A stretch of DNA of 16,257 bases from Gemmatimonadaceae bacterium. GTDB lineage: Bacteria > Gemmatimonadota > Gemmatimonadetes > Gemmatimonadales > Gemmatimonadaceae. The stretch is from positions 1 through 16,257 of the forward strand of contig JANWKK010000211.1 in the NCBI GenBank assembly GCA_025451425.1. Direction: 5' to 3'. A program made the translations under genes and the position numbers. Positions 7,282 through 14,318 of the stretch are shown in pieces. Positions within the stretch are counted from its first letter, which is position 1. Every line of letters begins with the position of its first letter. The notes beneath the pieces are model-generated. The model saw only the letters and a list, made by a program, of their open reading frames with translations, searched no databases and was not told the DNA's origin.

Positions 7282-7560
7282 ATGCCAGATGTGAACTGCA
7301 GTCGGTGCAGAGAGCTCAAGCCCGGTTTCGAACGGCCTCCGTTTCCCGGCACTATCGGCGCGCGGATTCTCGGTGAGATCTGCCAGGACTGCTGGAACCA
7401 ATGGACGCGCCAGCAGATGATGCTGATCAACCACTACGGTTTGAATCTCATGGACCCCCAGGCGCGGAGCTTCCTCACGAAGAACATGGAGGCGTTCCTC
7501 TTCAAGACAGGCGGCGAGGAGGACGTCGATACGACGAAGAAGGGCACTATCTCGTGGTGA
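7282..7560 (+). CDS. Fe(2+)-trafficking protein (YggX family) with two CxxC motifs
   Basis: A small cytoplasmic protein related to E. coli YggX, linked to protection of iron-sulfur clusters from oxidation. The match covers PFPGTIGARILGEI, CWNQWTRQQMMLINHYGLNLMDP and FLTKNMEAFLF, in the family order (E. coli has [35 protein letters not shown] and NFLFEG). Length is 92 residues against 91 in E. coli. Unlike the E. coli protein it carries CSRC at 6-9 and CQDC at 34-37, which could form a four-cysteine metal site. The ATG has AAGGTG 5 bases upstream. Its last codons overlap the start of the GH3 gene in a GTGA arrangement, so the two are translationally coupled. Confidence 0.9.
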   Translation: MPDVNCSRCRELKPGFERPPFPGTIGARILGEICQDCWNQWTRQQMMLINHYGLNLMDPQARSFLTKNMEAFLFKTGGEEDVDTTKKGTISW

Positions 7561-9518
7561 CGCAACGGCGGCGCGTCCGCGCAAGAACCTCTCGTGGTCG
7601 GCTGCATGTGTTTGGGCCCTTGCTCGCATTGGTCGCATTGGTCGCTACCGCGTCATGCGCCTCGTCGAATCCGACGCCCAGCGCTTCACCCGTACCAGCG
7701 CCATCACCTGTTCGAACCGCGGCGCCGCCCTCAGTAAGCTGGCACGACTCGGTCCTCGCCTCGCTTTCGCTACGCGACAAAGCCGCGCAACTCGTCTGGC
7801 CAATGGTGTTCGGCGAGTTCGCCTCGACGTCGAGTGCGAGTTGGGCACGCACGCAGACGTTCCTCACGACGGAACATGTGGGCGGCATCGTGATGTCCGT
7901 CGGTGGACCGATGGAAATCGCGGAAAAGCTCAATGCCATGCAGCGCCTCTCGGAGGTCCCGCTTCTTGTTGGCGCCGACCTCGAGTTCGGTGCGGGCTAC
8001 CGTGCACGCGGCGGCTATTTCCTGCCTAACGCGATCGACCTCGGCGGCGCAACGATTTTCCCTCCAGAGATGGGCATCGGCGCGACCCGCGACACGTCGC
8101 TCGCGTACGAGCAGGGTCGAATCACGGCAGTCGAAGGACGGGCCCTTGGCATTCACCTAGCCTTTGCGCCGATCCTCGACGTCAACAACACTCCCGCGAA
8201 TCCGGTGATTGGCGTCCGCTCCTTCGGCGAGGATCAACGGCTCGACGCGTCGCTCGGCGCGGCCATGGTGCGCGGTCTTCAGGAGCACGGCATGATTGCC
8301 ACGGGGAAGCATTTCCCGGGTCATGGCGATACCGATAAGAACTCGCACATAACGCTGCCGACAATAACGGTCTCGCGCGCGCGGCTCGATACGGTCGAGT
8401 TGGTTCCGTTTCGTGCGGCGATTGATGCGGGTCTCGGAGCCATCATGACGGCGCACATCGCGCTTCCGGCGATTCTCGGTGACAGCAGCACGCCCGCGAC
8501 GCTGTCACCACGCATCATGACCGACTTGTTGCGCCACGACTTGGGGTTCCGCGGCCTGCTCGTCACCGACGCGATGGACATGAATGGCGTCCTCGCGAGT
8601 GTTCGTCCGGGCCGCGCGAACCAGGTCATGACCGGGACCTACGGCACCATTGCGAGCATCGGACTCGCCGAAGCGTGCAAGCGCGCGCTCGAAGCCGGTG
8701 CCGACGTGCTGCTGATGCCGTCCGATGTACCGGCGGCGATCGACGCCGTAGTCGCGGGCGTGCAGGAGGGGCGATTCACTGTTGCTCGCGTGGATTCGTC
8801 CGTCCGTCGCCTTCTCGAAATTAAGGAGCGGCTTGGTCTCCATCGTAATCGCCTCGTCGATCTCGATTCAGTGCAGGCAATTGTCGGTGATTCGAACAAT
8901 CTCGACGTCGCACGGCGAGCGGCGGAGCTGTCGATTACGCTCGCAAAGGATTCGCTGCATCTCGTGCCGCTCGCGCGCGGCACGGACGCCGCGCAGAGAG
9001 TTCTTGCCATTACCATGGCTTCGCGCAGCGATCTCGGCGCCAACGTCGCATTCCTTGCCGAGCTGCGTCGAGGACTCACGAGCGGCGTGCGGTTGCGTAC
9101 GGAATACGTGAATCCTGACGACGCGGGCACGAACTACGCGCGCCTGCTCGCTGCCGCTGATTCCGCGGATCTCGTCCTGTTATGCTCCTATCTGGCGCCG
9201 AGCTACAGCTCCGCTTCCGCTTCAGCAGCGGTGCCGGTAATCGAGTTCATGCGAGCGATCTCGCAGCGCAAGGCGCGCATCATTCTCGTCAACTTCGGCA
9301 ACCCGTATCTGTACCAGCAGGTGCCGACTGTGCGGTCGTACATCGTCGCGTGGGGAGGGTTTCCAGTTTCCCAACGCGCAACGGCTCAGGCACTGCTTGG
9401 CGTGAACGCCATAACGGGGCGCCTTCCGATCAGCATTCCACCGTTTCTTTCATTCGGCGCGGGCGAGATGAGACCCGCCCTGCCAGCGCTGTCTGCGCCG
9501 TCAGTCAGTCGGCCGTAG
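7557..9518 (+). CDS. Glycoside hydrolase family 3 lipoprotein (beta-N-acetylhexosaminidase, NagZ type)
   Basis: A probable envelope beta-N-acetylglucosaminidase of peptidoglycan turnover, two-domain GH3. An Arg-rich start, a hydrophobic stretch and LVATASC give a lipoprotein signal with Cys-34 as likely lipid anchor, followed by a Pro/Ser linker. The GH3 barrel has KHFPGHGDT from Lys-251 and LVTDAMDM with nucleophile Asp-338. A GH3 C-terminal alpha/beta-sandwich follows from about residue 440 (ARRAAELSITLAKD). In NagZ enzymes the acid/base is a His-Asp dyad (motif DSH); here the triplet is Asn-262, Ser, His-264. The start is uncertain between GTG 7554 and GTG 7557, both near an AAGAAGGG ribosome site inside the upstream gene; the GTGA overlap favours 7557. 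It ends overlapping the converging small gene by 14 bases. Confidence 0.9.
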   Translation: MTQRRRVRARTSRGRLHVFGPLLALVALVATASCASSNPTPSASPVPAPSPVRTAAPPSVSWHDSVLASLSLRDKAAQLVWPMVFGEFASTSSASWARTQTFLTTEHVGGIVMSVGGPMEIAEKLNAMQRLSEVPLLVGADLEFGAGYRARGGYFLPNAIDLGGATIFPPEMGIGATRDTSLAYEQGRITAVEGRALGIHLAFAPILDVNNTPANPVIGVRSFGEDQRLDASLGAAMVRGLQEHGMIATGKHFPGHGDTDKNSHITLPTITVSRARLDTVELVPFRAAIDAGLGAIMTAHIALPAILGDSSTPATLSPRIMTDLLRHDLGFRGLLVTDAMDMNGVLASVRPGRANQVMTGTYGTIASIGLAEACKRALEAGADVLLMPSDVPAAIDAVVAGVQEGRFTVARVDSSVRRLLEIKERLGLHRNRLVDLDSVQAIVGDSNNLDVARRAAELSITLAKDSLHLVPLARGTDAAQRVLAITMASRSDLGANVAFLAELRRGLTSGVRLRTEYVNPDDAGTNYARLLAAADSADLVLLCSYLAPSYSSASASAAVPVIEFMRAISQRKARIILVNFGNPYLYQQVPTVRSYIVAWGGFPVSQRATAQALLGVNAITGRLPISIPPFLSFGAGEMRPALPALSAPSVSRP

Positions 9519-9843
9519 CGCGTCGCTGACGCTTGCCTTGCCATTCGAGTAGTGCACGGGCAAGCGCGGCATTGTCTGCCGCCATTCGATAGAGCTCGCC
9601 TACCTCGGGCGCGCGATCGTCGCCGGCGAATTCCGCGACAACAGGCGGCACGTGGCCGCTGCGTCGCTCCTCACTGGCGCGACGCTCGACATAAACGCGC
9701 ACGCGACTCCGTTCGACGTCGCTCCCATCTTCTGCGGTGTCGTCGTACGTGCGCATGACATCGATCGCAACGTAACCAGCGCCCGGTAGCTCGCGGCGGT
9801 AGACTCGCGTTGGCGCCTGAATGCTTTCGGTCGAGACTTCCAT
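9505..9843 (-). CDS. Unknown small protein downstream of ligD (112 aa)
   Basis: I do not recognise the family. The soluble, charged protein begins MEVSTESIQAPTRVYRRELP, has a likely beta-rich N-terminal half (GYVAIDVMRTYDD, SRVRVYVERRAS), a middle segment VPPVVAEFAGDDRAPEVGEL and a C-terminal helix (RMAADNAALARALLEWQ). The ATG at 9843 is chosen because GAGGAG lies 6 bases upstream (9850-9855). A start at 9861 would overlap the ligD stop as ATGA but has no comparable ribosome site. It follows ligD by 14 bases on the same strand, so cotranscription is likely, and its end overlaps the converging GH3 gene. Confidence 0.7.
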   Translation of the reverse strand: MEVSTESIQAPTRVYRRELPGAGYVAIDVMRTYDDTAEDGSDVERSRVRVYVERRASEERRSGHVPPVVAEFAGDDRAPEVGELYRMAADNAALARALLEWQGKRQRRATAD

Positions 9844-9849
9844 CGACAA

Positions 9850-9855
9850 CTCCTC
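9850..9855 (-). promoter_or_regulatory. Strong Shine-Dalgarno that decides the start of the small gene at 9843
   Basis: GAGGAG on the minus strand sits 6 bases before the ATG at 9841-9843 and immediately before the ligD stop region. It supports the shorter 112-residue form over the ATG at 9861. Confidence 0.7.
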
Positions 9856-9857
9856 GA

Positions 9858-11423
9858 TCATCGTTCCTCGGGCAGTGCGCGATCGATCGCCAGTGACGTG
9901 TTGCGATGCTTGAGTGCTTCACCCCAGAGATCGCCAACCTTCTCGAGACGCCTTGGCATCGTGGCGATGGTGAAGTCTTCAATTCGCAAGTTTGGGTTCA
10001 GATCGTTCCATCGAAGCGGCGCCGACACCGGCGCCCCCGGATGCTCGCGCACAGAGTACGCACTTGCAACGCTTTTGCCTCGTGCGTTCTGTTTAGCATC
10101 TACATAAATCGTTCCCTTCGGGCGTCGTTGCAGACTCCGCTCCAGCGTTGCAAGAGCCGGGTTCGTCGCGGTCACTCGCGCAGCGATCGCTTCCGCAAGA
10201 GCAGCTGAGCGAGCGTAGCTCGTGCGCTGCGGCAACGGCAGTACGATGTGGAGCCCGCGAGAGCCGGACGTTTTCAGAGCGGCCTGCAATTCTAGAGCCT
10301 CGAGCTCGCCTCGAATGTGTTCCGCGAGCTCGACGACGCGCGCGAACGGAACGCCTTTGCCGGGATCGAGGTCAATCGTACTGTAGTCGGCGAATTCAAT
10401 CGTAGGCAAGCGCGACTGCCACGGGTGCACGGCGATCGTTCCGAGCTGTACCGTATGCAGCAGCGTGAGCAGATCGCCCCCGATGATTCGCTTCGCCCGC
10501 TTGCCGTCCTCGGTAGCGACCTCGGCGACGCGAACGCCACTCGGATACGTGCCCGCATTTTGCTGGAAGAACGACGAACCTCCAATCCCGTTAGGGTAAC
10601 GCTTCAGTATCAGCGGGCGATCCTTGAGAATCGGCACGAGTACGGGAGCGACGAGCGCATAGTAGCGCATCAAGTCTCCCTTCGTGATGCCGGAGTCCTC
10701 GAAGAAGATTTTGTCGAGACTCGAGACGTGAAGCGATTTGCGTGTGTCGAATTTGACAGTGCCTTCACCGCTGTTCCGCTCGAGCGCGTCGAGCTGAGCG
10801 GTGACAGACCTTTGCCTCCGATCGGTCGTCGAATGGCGCGTCGCGGTGGCGTGAACCTGTCGCGTCGATGTGCGCCGAGCCACGCCGCGCTTCGCCTTGC
10901 GACCGGTCGCCAGCTTTCGCGGCGATTTCGCGCCCTTTAACCGCTGCACGCTCTCACGCTTGAGATGGACGTCGTGCGCGTCTTTGTCGTCGCACAAGCC
11001 GAGAAAAATCGGCTGGCGAAGGCGTCCGTCGGATGTCCACTCCGAGAATTTCACCTCGACCACCACCTTTGGGTTCACCCAGTGCACTCGCTCGTTCGAG
11101 TGCGGCACTTCACCGAATGGCGACCGAGCCTGCTCGATTCGTTCCAGGCGCTCTCGCATGTCCCGAAGGGTCTCCCGATCGAATCCGCCTCCGGTGTGTC
11201 CCACGAAGCGAAGCTGACTGTCCGAGTCGAAGTAGCCTAACAAGAGCGCGCCAAGGTGAGTACGCGTGCGGCGTGGCTCGGTGAACCTGCCGATGACGAA
11301 CTCGGACAGATGCTGCAGTTTGAGCTTCAACCAATCCGGCGAGCGCGCGCCAGGCACATAGGTCGAGTCGCGTCGCTTCGCGATGATGCCCTCCCACCTC
11401 CCTCGGCGGGCACGCTCCAGCAA
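9858..11423 (-). CDS. ligD: LigD remnant: broken ligase C-terminus fused to an intact primase-polymerase domain
   Basis: LigD makes ends suitable for ligation and seals them in bacterial non-homologous end joining. In this frame the N-terminus starts inside the ligase domain: motif IV (WEGIIAKRRDS), motif V (WLKLK), then the OB-fold ending RQPIFLGLCDDK, where the usual Arg of motif VI is Cys-144. A basic linker (about 150-215) leads to the polymerase domain (about 230-510). It holds STIDLDPGKG with Asp-351/Asp-353, SRGLHIVLPL with His-392 and IYVDAKQN with Asp-442, the catalytic set of bacterial LigD polymerases (Pseudomonas LigD Asp-669, Asp-671, His-710, Asp-759). The order is ligase then polymerase, as in Pseudomonas. 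No intact ligase start exists upstream, so any product would begin at the TTG at 11423 or later. No ku gene is in the window. Confidence 0.85.
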   Translation of the reverse strand: MLERARRGRWEGIIAKRRDSTYVPGARSPDWLKLKLQHLSEFVIGRFTEPRRTRTHLGALLLGYFDSDSQLRFVGHTGGGFDRETLRDMRERLERIEQARSPFGEVPHSNERVHWVNPKVVVEVKFSEWTSDGRLRQPIFLGLCDDKDAHDVHLKRESVQRLKGAKSPRKLATGRKAKRGVARRTSTRQVHATATRHSTTDRRQRSVTAQLDALERNSGEGTVKFDTRKSLHVSSLDKIFFEDSGITKGDLMRYYALVAPVLVPILKDRPLILKRYPNGIGGSSFFQQNAGTYPSGVRVAEVATEDGKRAKRIIGGDLLTLLHTVQLGTIAVHPWQSRLPTIEFADYSTIDLDPGKGVPFARVVELAEHIRGELEALELQAALKTSGSRGLHIVLPLPQRTSYARSAALAEAIAARVTATNPALATLERSLQRRPKGTIYVDAKQNARGKSVASAYSVREHPGAPVSAPLRWNDLNPNLRIEDFTIATMPRRLEKVGDLWGEALKHRNTSLAIDRALPEER

Positions 11424-11581
11424 TTCCTCTCCAGCGCGACAATTTCGCCATCGAGTATCACCTTTCGCCTGAGCTGTCGGCCAAGCTTGCCTAACGCGGC
11501 AATCACTTCGGGAAACTGCGGCAGGTGAGATCGCACAACGTGATCGCCCAACGCCTCACCGCGGTGAGAACGGCAGGGCAT
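11424..11581 (-). pseudogene. ligD: Out-of-frame remnant of the LigD ligase domain (motif III region)
   Basis: In a different minus-strand frame from the rest of ligD, this segment encodes FPEVIAALGKLGRQLRRK followed by VILDGEIVALE. This is the strand block with the DGE of ligase motif III, which in intact LigD precedes motif IV by roughly 100 residues. Here motif III runs almost directly into motif IV with a frame change. Nothing before it encodes the catalytic KxDG motif I, because the cold-shock gene terminator begins at 11584. It is a truncated, frame-broken piece, not a separate gene. Confidence 0.65.
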
Positions 11582-11583
11582 CT

Positions 11584-11617
11584 AAAGATGAACGCCCCGA
11601 CTTGTCGGGGCGCTCAT
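11584..11617 (-). terminator. Hairpin terminator after the cold-shock gene
   Basis: Arms at 11588-11601 and 11604-11617 form a 9-base perfect core (CGCCCCGAC/GTCGGGGCG) extended by four more pairs past a G-U, with a very tight loop. On the minus strand it is followed by CTTTAG, a weak T tract. It lies 36 bases after the cold-shock stop and directly before the ligD remnant. Confidence 0.65.
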
Positions 11618-11653
11618 CGTTCTCGACCGTCGTGCAGAACCTTTGTGGACGCG

Positions 11654-11860
11654 TTACGCCTTCGTGACGTCAGCGGCCTGGGGACCCTTCTGCCCTTGGA
11701 CAATCTCGAACTCGACGCGATCGCCCTCAGCGAGCGACTTGAAGCCGCTTCCCTGAATGGCGCTGAAGTGGACAAAGACGTCCGGCCCACCCTCTCGCGA
11801 GATGAAGCCGTAGCCCTTGGCGTCATTGAACCACTTCACCGTACCCTGGAGACGTGCCAT
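11654..11860 (-). CDS. Cold-shock domain protein (CspA family)
   Basis: A 68-residue single cold-shock domain that binds single-stranded RNA or DNA and melts RNA structure. The N-terminus [20 protein letters not shown] contains RNP1 (KGYGFI); RNP2 (VFVHF) follows at residues 28-32. The domain ends with the typical [16 protein letters not shown] strand. The ATG at 11860 has AGAGG about 9 bases upstream. The nearest upstream minus-strand gene ends near 12154, leaving about 290 bases that could hold a long structured leader as in other csp genes, and the hairpin at 11584-11617 ends the unit. Confidence 0.96.
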   Translation of the reverse strand: MARLQGTVKWFNDAKGYGFISREGGPDVFVHFSAIQGSGFKSLAEGDRVEFEIVQGQKGPQAADVTKA

Positions 11861-12153
11861 GAACCGTACCTCTTCGAGCTGTGTTCCGATCCTCTTCGTC
11901 GCGACTCGCGCGTCCACTCTCACTGCAGGGCCGCGTCCACTACCACCGGGACCGGCTCGGCGGCGGGACTGAAGGGGCGCGGGGCAAGTTTTGTGCAAGA
12001 CGCTAGCGACGACCTACGCCTCTCGCAGCATTAGAGACTGCGACCGGAGCGGAACGTAAACATTAGGGCGTCGGTGAGGAATCGCCGAGGCGACTCAGTC
12101 GGCGGCGGCTTAACGAGGCGTCCGCGCTCTGGGCGCGGCGCTCCCGCAGAATG
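11861..12153. other. Intergenic region and probable leader of the cold-shock gene
   Basis: About 290 bases with no supportable gene. csp genes often carry long 5' leaders, so much of this may be transcribed from the minus strand. I see no convincing -35/-10 pair; a TCTAAT on the minus strand near 12030 is a possible -10 but lacks a good -35. A short inverted repeat (CCGCGC/GCGCGG) lies around 12121-12137. Confidence 0.3.
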
Positions 12154-12363
12154 TCAGGCTGCCCCAGCGATGTACCGCGCCAAGCGACCGCACGCGCGGC
12201 AGCGAAGCGTGACGTGGCAACGCGGTGGAGGTGGGACGTCGTTCGGGGTGCGTTCGATCTGGCCGGAACAGGAGGGACAACTGAGCGGCGAACCTGTCCG
12301 GTCGCTCGCAATCAGGTGAAGTGCCTGCGCCGGATTGAACGTCGCCGGTCTCGGCTTGCGCAT
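12154..12363 (-). CDS. Small zinc-ribbon protein (69 aa)
   Basis: The product has two CxxC pairs, CPSC at residues 29-32 and CRAC at 55-58, spaced as in a zinc-ribbon or rubredoxin-like knuckle pair. A proline run (residues 44-47) lies between them, and the N-terminal tail contains the hydrophobic FNPAQALHLIAS. There is no signal peptide. Partner and function are unknown; zinc ribbons this size often bind nucleic acids or larger proteins. The ATG at 12363 has GAGG 9 bases upstream (GCGAGGTAG), which supports the start. It sits between the cold-shock gene and a 390-base gap. Confidence 0.65.
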   Translation of the reverse strand: MRKPRPATFNPAQALHLIASDRTGSPLSCPSCSGQIERTPNDVPPPPRCHVTLRCRACGRLARYIAGAA

Positions 12364-12753
12364 ATTTACTACCTCGCGACAACAGCTCTCCCGGAAGGCC
12401 TGGCTCCGGTTCGCCTTGTGAGTGCTAACCCCCTAATTCCCTAATCGCAAGTGCAGTATAAGGATAACACTTCGATGAGGGTTTTGGTCACATCGCTCGC
12501 CTTTCGGCTAATTGCGTGTGAGCCGTGTGTTCATATACCCCCTCGGCCGGTTACTGTGCCCGGGGGCGCTCAAGTCTTTTGATGCGACGCTATGGACTCG
12601 CGTGGTCGCCGCACCTTCTACGTTCGTCGCAACGAATGGTTCCCATAGGTGGGATCGTTGCCGCCGTCAGGCGTCCCGGGTGACGCGCGCTCTGGAGCGC
12701 CGTCGCGAGAGAGATGCGGGGTGCCTTCTCGTTAGGCGGAAGGCGCCTGCGCG
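12364..12753. other. Gap between two minus-strand zinc-ribbon genes
   Basis: Open frames here look like shadows. On the minus strand TATACT at 12455-12460 could be a -10 for the gene at 12363, but no good -35 lies upstream. A short tandem, CCCTAATTCCCTAAT, lies near 12431-12445. Near the right end, GGTGCCTTC (12720-12728) and GAAGGCGCC (12739-12747) form a 9-pair stem. Confidence 0.35.
12720..12747 (-). terminator. Hairpin after the second zinc-ribbon gene
   Basis: Arms 12720-12728 and 12739-12747 pair over 9 bases with one G-U and a 10-base loop. It begins 6 bases after the stop codon of the minus-strand gene at 12754. No T-run follows, so it may be a message-end structure and not a strict intrinsic terminator. 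Confidence 0.4.
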
Positions 12754-12975
12754 TCAGCCCACGTACACAATGTCGCCGTCTGCGGCGATCCCAAGTTCCT
12801 GTTGCGTACCGCAGACGCCGCAGACCTTGAGTGCTTGCCACGTCACCTTGAGCGCATCCTGCTGGGACTTGCTCGCCGGCGTGATCGAGACGCGCTTGTA
12901 GCTGTATTCGCCGCAGTGCTCGCAGGCGTGGGCCTTCGCGATGCGCTCGGCACGCTCACGTGTGATCTTGGCCAA
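12754..12975 (-). CDS. Small zinc-ribbon protein (73 aa) downstream of the band-7 gene
   Basis: The product has CEHC at residues 18-21 and CGVC at 52-55, a zinc-ribbon layout with a 30-residue span between them. A basic N-terminus (AKITRERAERIAKAH) and the segment DALKVTWQALKV fill the rest. I do not recognise a family. The start is TTG at 12975, supported by GGGAG about 8 bases upstream; there is no ATG nearby. It lies 28 bases after the band-7 gene on the same strand, so the two probably share a message. It may be unrelated in function to the other zinc-ribbon protein nearby. Confidence 0.7.
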   Translation of the reverse strand: MAKITRERAERIAKAHACEHCGEYSYKRVSITPASKSQQDALKVTWQALKVCGVCGTQQELGIAADGDIVYVG

Positions 12976-13003
12976 GCTCCTGACTCCCGTTGTCGCGTCG
13001 CGC

Positions 13004-14119
13004 CTATCGCTCCGCTGGCGGTTCGGGCATTTGCACCGGTGTATCGGTCGCGCGTACGGCGATAGTGGGCCTAGTGGACGGATACGCCGCTGTGGATGCC
13101 GATATCGGACCCGAGTTTTTGCGAACTGCGGAGCTTTCGAGGTTGCTTGCGGTCCTGTTTAGCATCTCTCGAAGTGCACCGACCGCACCCATGACGCCGG
13201 ACGCTTCTGCTGGCAGGAAAATGGTCGATCCCTTTCCCTCGGCCAACTTCGGCAGTGCTTCAAAATACTTGAGGCCAAGGAGGTAGACGGCCGCCTGACC
13301 GTCGGGGAGCGAATCGGCGACGCGTCGAATGGCTTCCGCTTCGGCGTTCGCCATGGCGAGCCGCGCCTCGGCCAAGCCTTGAGCACGGAGAATCGCTGCT
13401 TCCTTCTCACCTTCTGCTTTGCGGACTTGCGCCTCTCGCTGGCCCTCGGATTCGAGGATGGCGGCTCGCTTTCCGGCTTCCGCGTTCGTCACGGCTGCGC
13501 GCCGTTCGCGCTCCGCGCGCATCTGCAGCTCCATCGACTGCTGGATGTCCCGCGGGGGTTCTATGGCCTGGAGCTCGACGCGAGTGACGTCCACGCCCCA
13601 ACTCACCGCTGCCTCCTCGATCACGTCTCGCATCCGCTTGTTGATCATGTCGCGACTTGCGAGCGTCTGATCCAGCTCGATGTCGCCGACAATGTTGCGC
13701 AGCGTTGTTCGCGTCAGCGTCTCGAGTGCGTACGGAAGGTTCTGAATCGAGTACGTCGCCTTTTGCGGATCGGCGACCCGATAGTAGAGCACGGCATCGA
13801 TGTCGATCGTGACGTTGTCCTTCGTGATCACCGGCTGGCTCGGGAAGTTGAGCACCTGCTCGCGGAGATCGATGCGCGTTGTGGTACGCGACGCAATTCG
13901 CTTCTGACCAGCGACATCAGCCTCGAGAAATCGCACGTCAATCGACTTGGGACGCTCGATGAAGGGAATGAGAATGTTGAAGCCGGATCGGGCGAGCCGG
14001 TGAAAGCGGCCCAATCGCTCGATCACCATGACCTCGGCCTGGCCGACAATCTTGAATGAGCTGGTAAAGACGAAAAGCGCCATTAGCGCGACTAGCAGAA
14101 CGAGGACGATGCCGATCAT
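13004..14119 (-). CDS. SPFH/band-7 membrane protein (stomatin/QmcA-like)
   Basis: A membrane-anchored scaffold protein of the stomatin/prohibitin/HflK superfamily; QmcA in E. coli is the nearest named member I can compare. An N-terminal membrane segment (IGIVLVLLVALMALFVF) is followed by the SPFH domain: VMVIERLGRFHRLARSGFNI, NFPSQPVITKDNVTIDIDAV, the ELDQTLASRD helix and WGVDVTRVEL. A long charged helix (about residues 210-280) with ERERRAAVTNAEAGKRAAIL would form the coiled coil. The segment EADVAGQKRIASRTTT is an insertion relative to QmcA. The ATG at 14119 is chosen over a TTG at 14173 because GGAG lies about 7 bases upstream. No NfeD partner gene is beside it. Confidence 0.92.
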   Translation of the reverse strand: MIGIVLVLLVALMALFVFTSSFKIVGQAEVMVIERLGRFHRLARSGFNILIPFIERPKSIDVRFLEADVAGQKRIASRTTTRIDLREQVLNFPSQPVITKDNVTIDIDAVLYYRVADPQKATYSIQNLPYALETLTRTTLRNIVGDIELDQTLASRDMINKRMRDVIEEAAVSWGVDVTRVELQAIEPPRDIQQSMELQMRAERERRAAVTNAEAGKRAAILESEGQREAQVRKAEGEKEAAILRAQGLAEARLAMANAEAEAIRRVADSLPDGQAAVYLLGLKYFEALPKLAEGKGSTIFLPAEASGVMGAVGALREMLNRTASNLESSAVRKNSGPISASTAAYPSTRPTIAVRATDTPVQMPEPPAER

Positions 14120-14318
14120 GGCGACTCCGAGTGGGCCCGCGATGATTGTACGGGCCAAACCGAGGCGAGGCAACGACCGACATTTCGCTCAATCGTCACA
14201 CGAATCGGAAACCTTGACCAGGTAGGTGACATCGTGAGCTTCTGAACGCCTTACGGATGTGCCTGATTCTTGCTATCGTCGAGATGGTTTTTCCAATTAC
14301 GACTCTAGGAGAGCGTCT

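Noticed and set aside
7401..7556. Upstream extension of the GH3 frame into the YggX-like gene
   Set aside because: It would put about 50 codons before the lipoprotein signal, within another well-supported gene; a GTG start at 7557 explains the signal.
10317..10940. A 207-codon plus-strand frame opposite the LigD polymerase domain
   Set aside because: The minus strand carries catalytic motifs DLDP, GLHIVLPL and YVDAKQN in one frame; the plus frame has no recognisable pattern.
2907..12736. Frequent CCTAAC hexamers on both strands
   Set aside because: About ten copies by eye, near what base composition predicts, scattered in genes and gaps with no regular spacing.
12512..12901. A 129-codon open frame on the plus strand in the gap and over the zinc-ribbon gene
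   Set aside because: It overlaps the better-supported minus-strand CxxC gene, lacks a good ribosome site and has no domain-like pattern; it reads as a shadow frame in GC-rich DNA.
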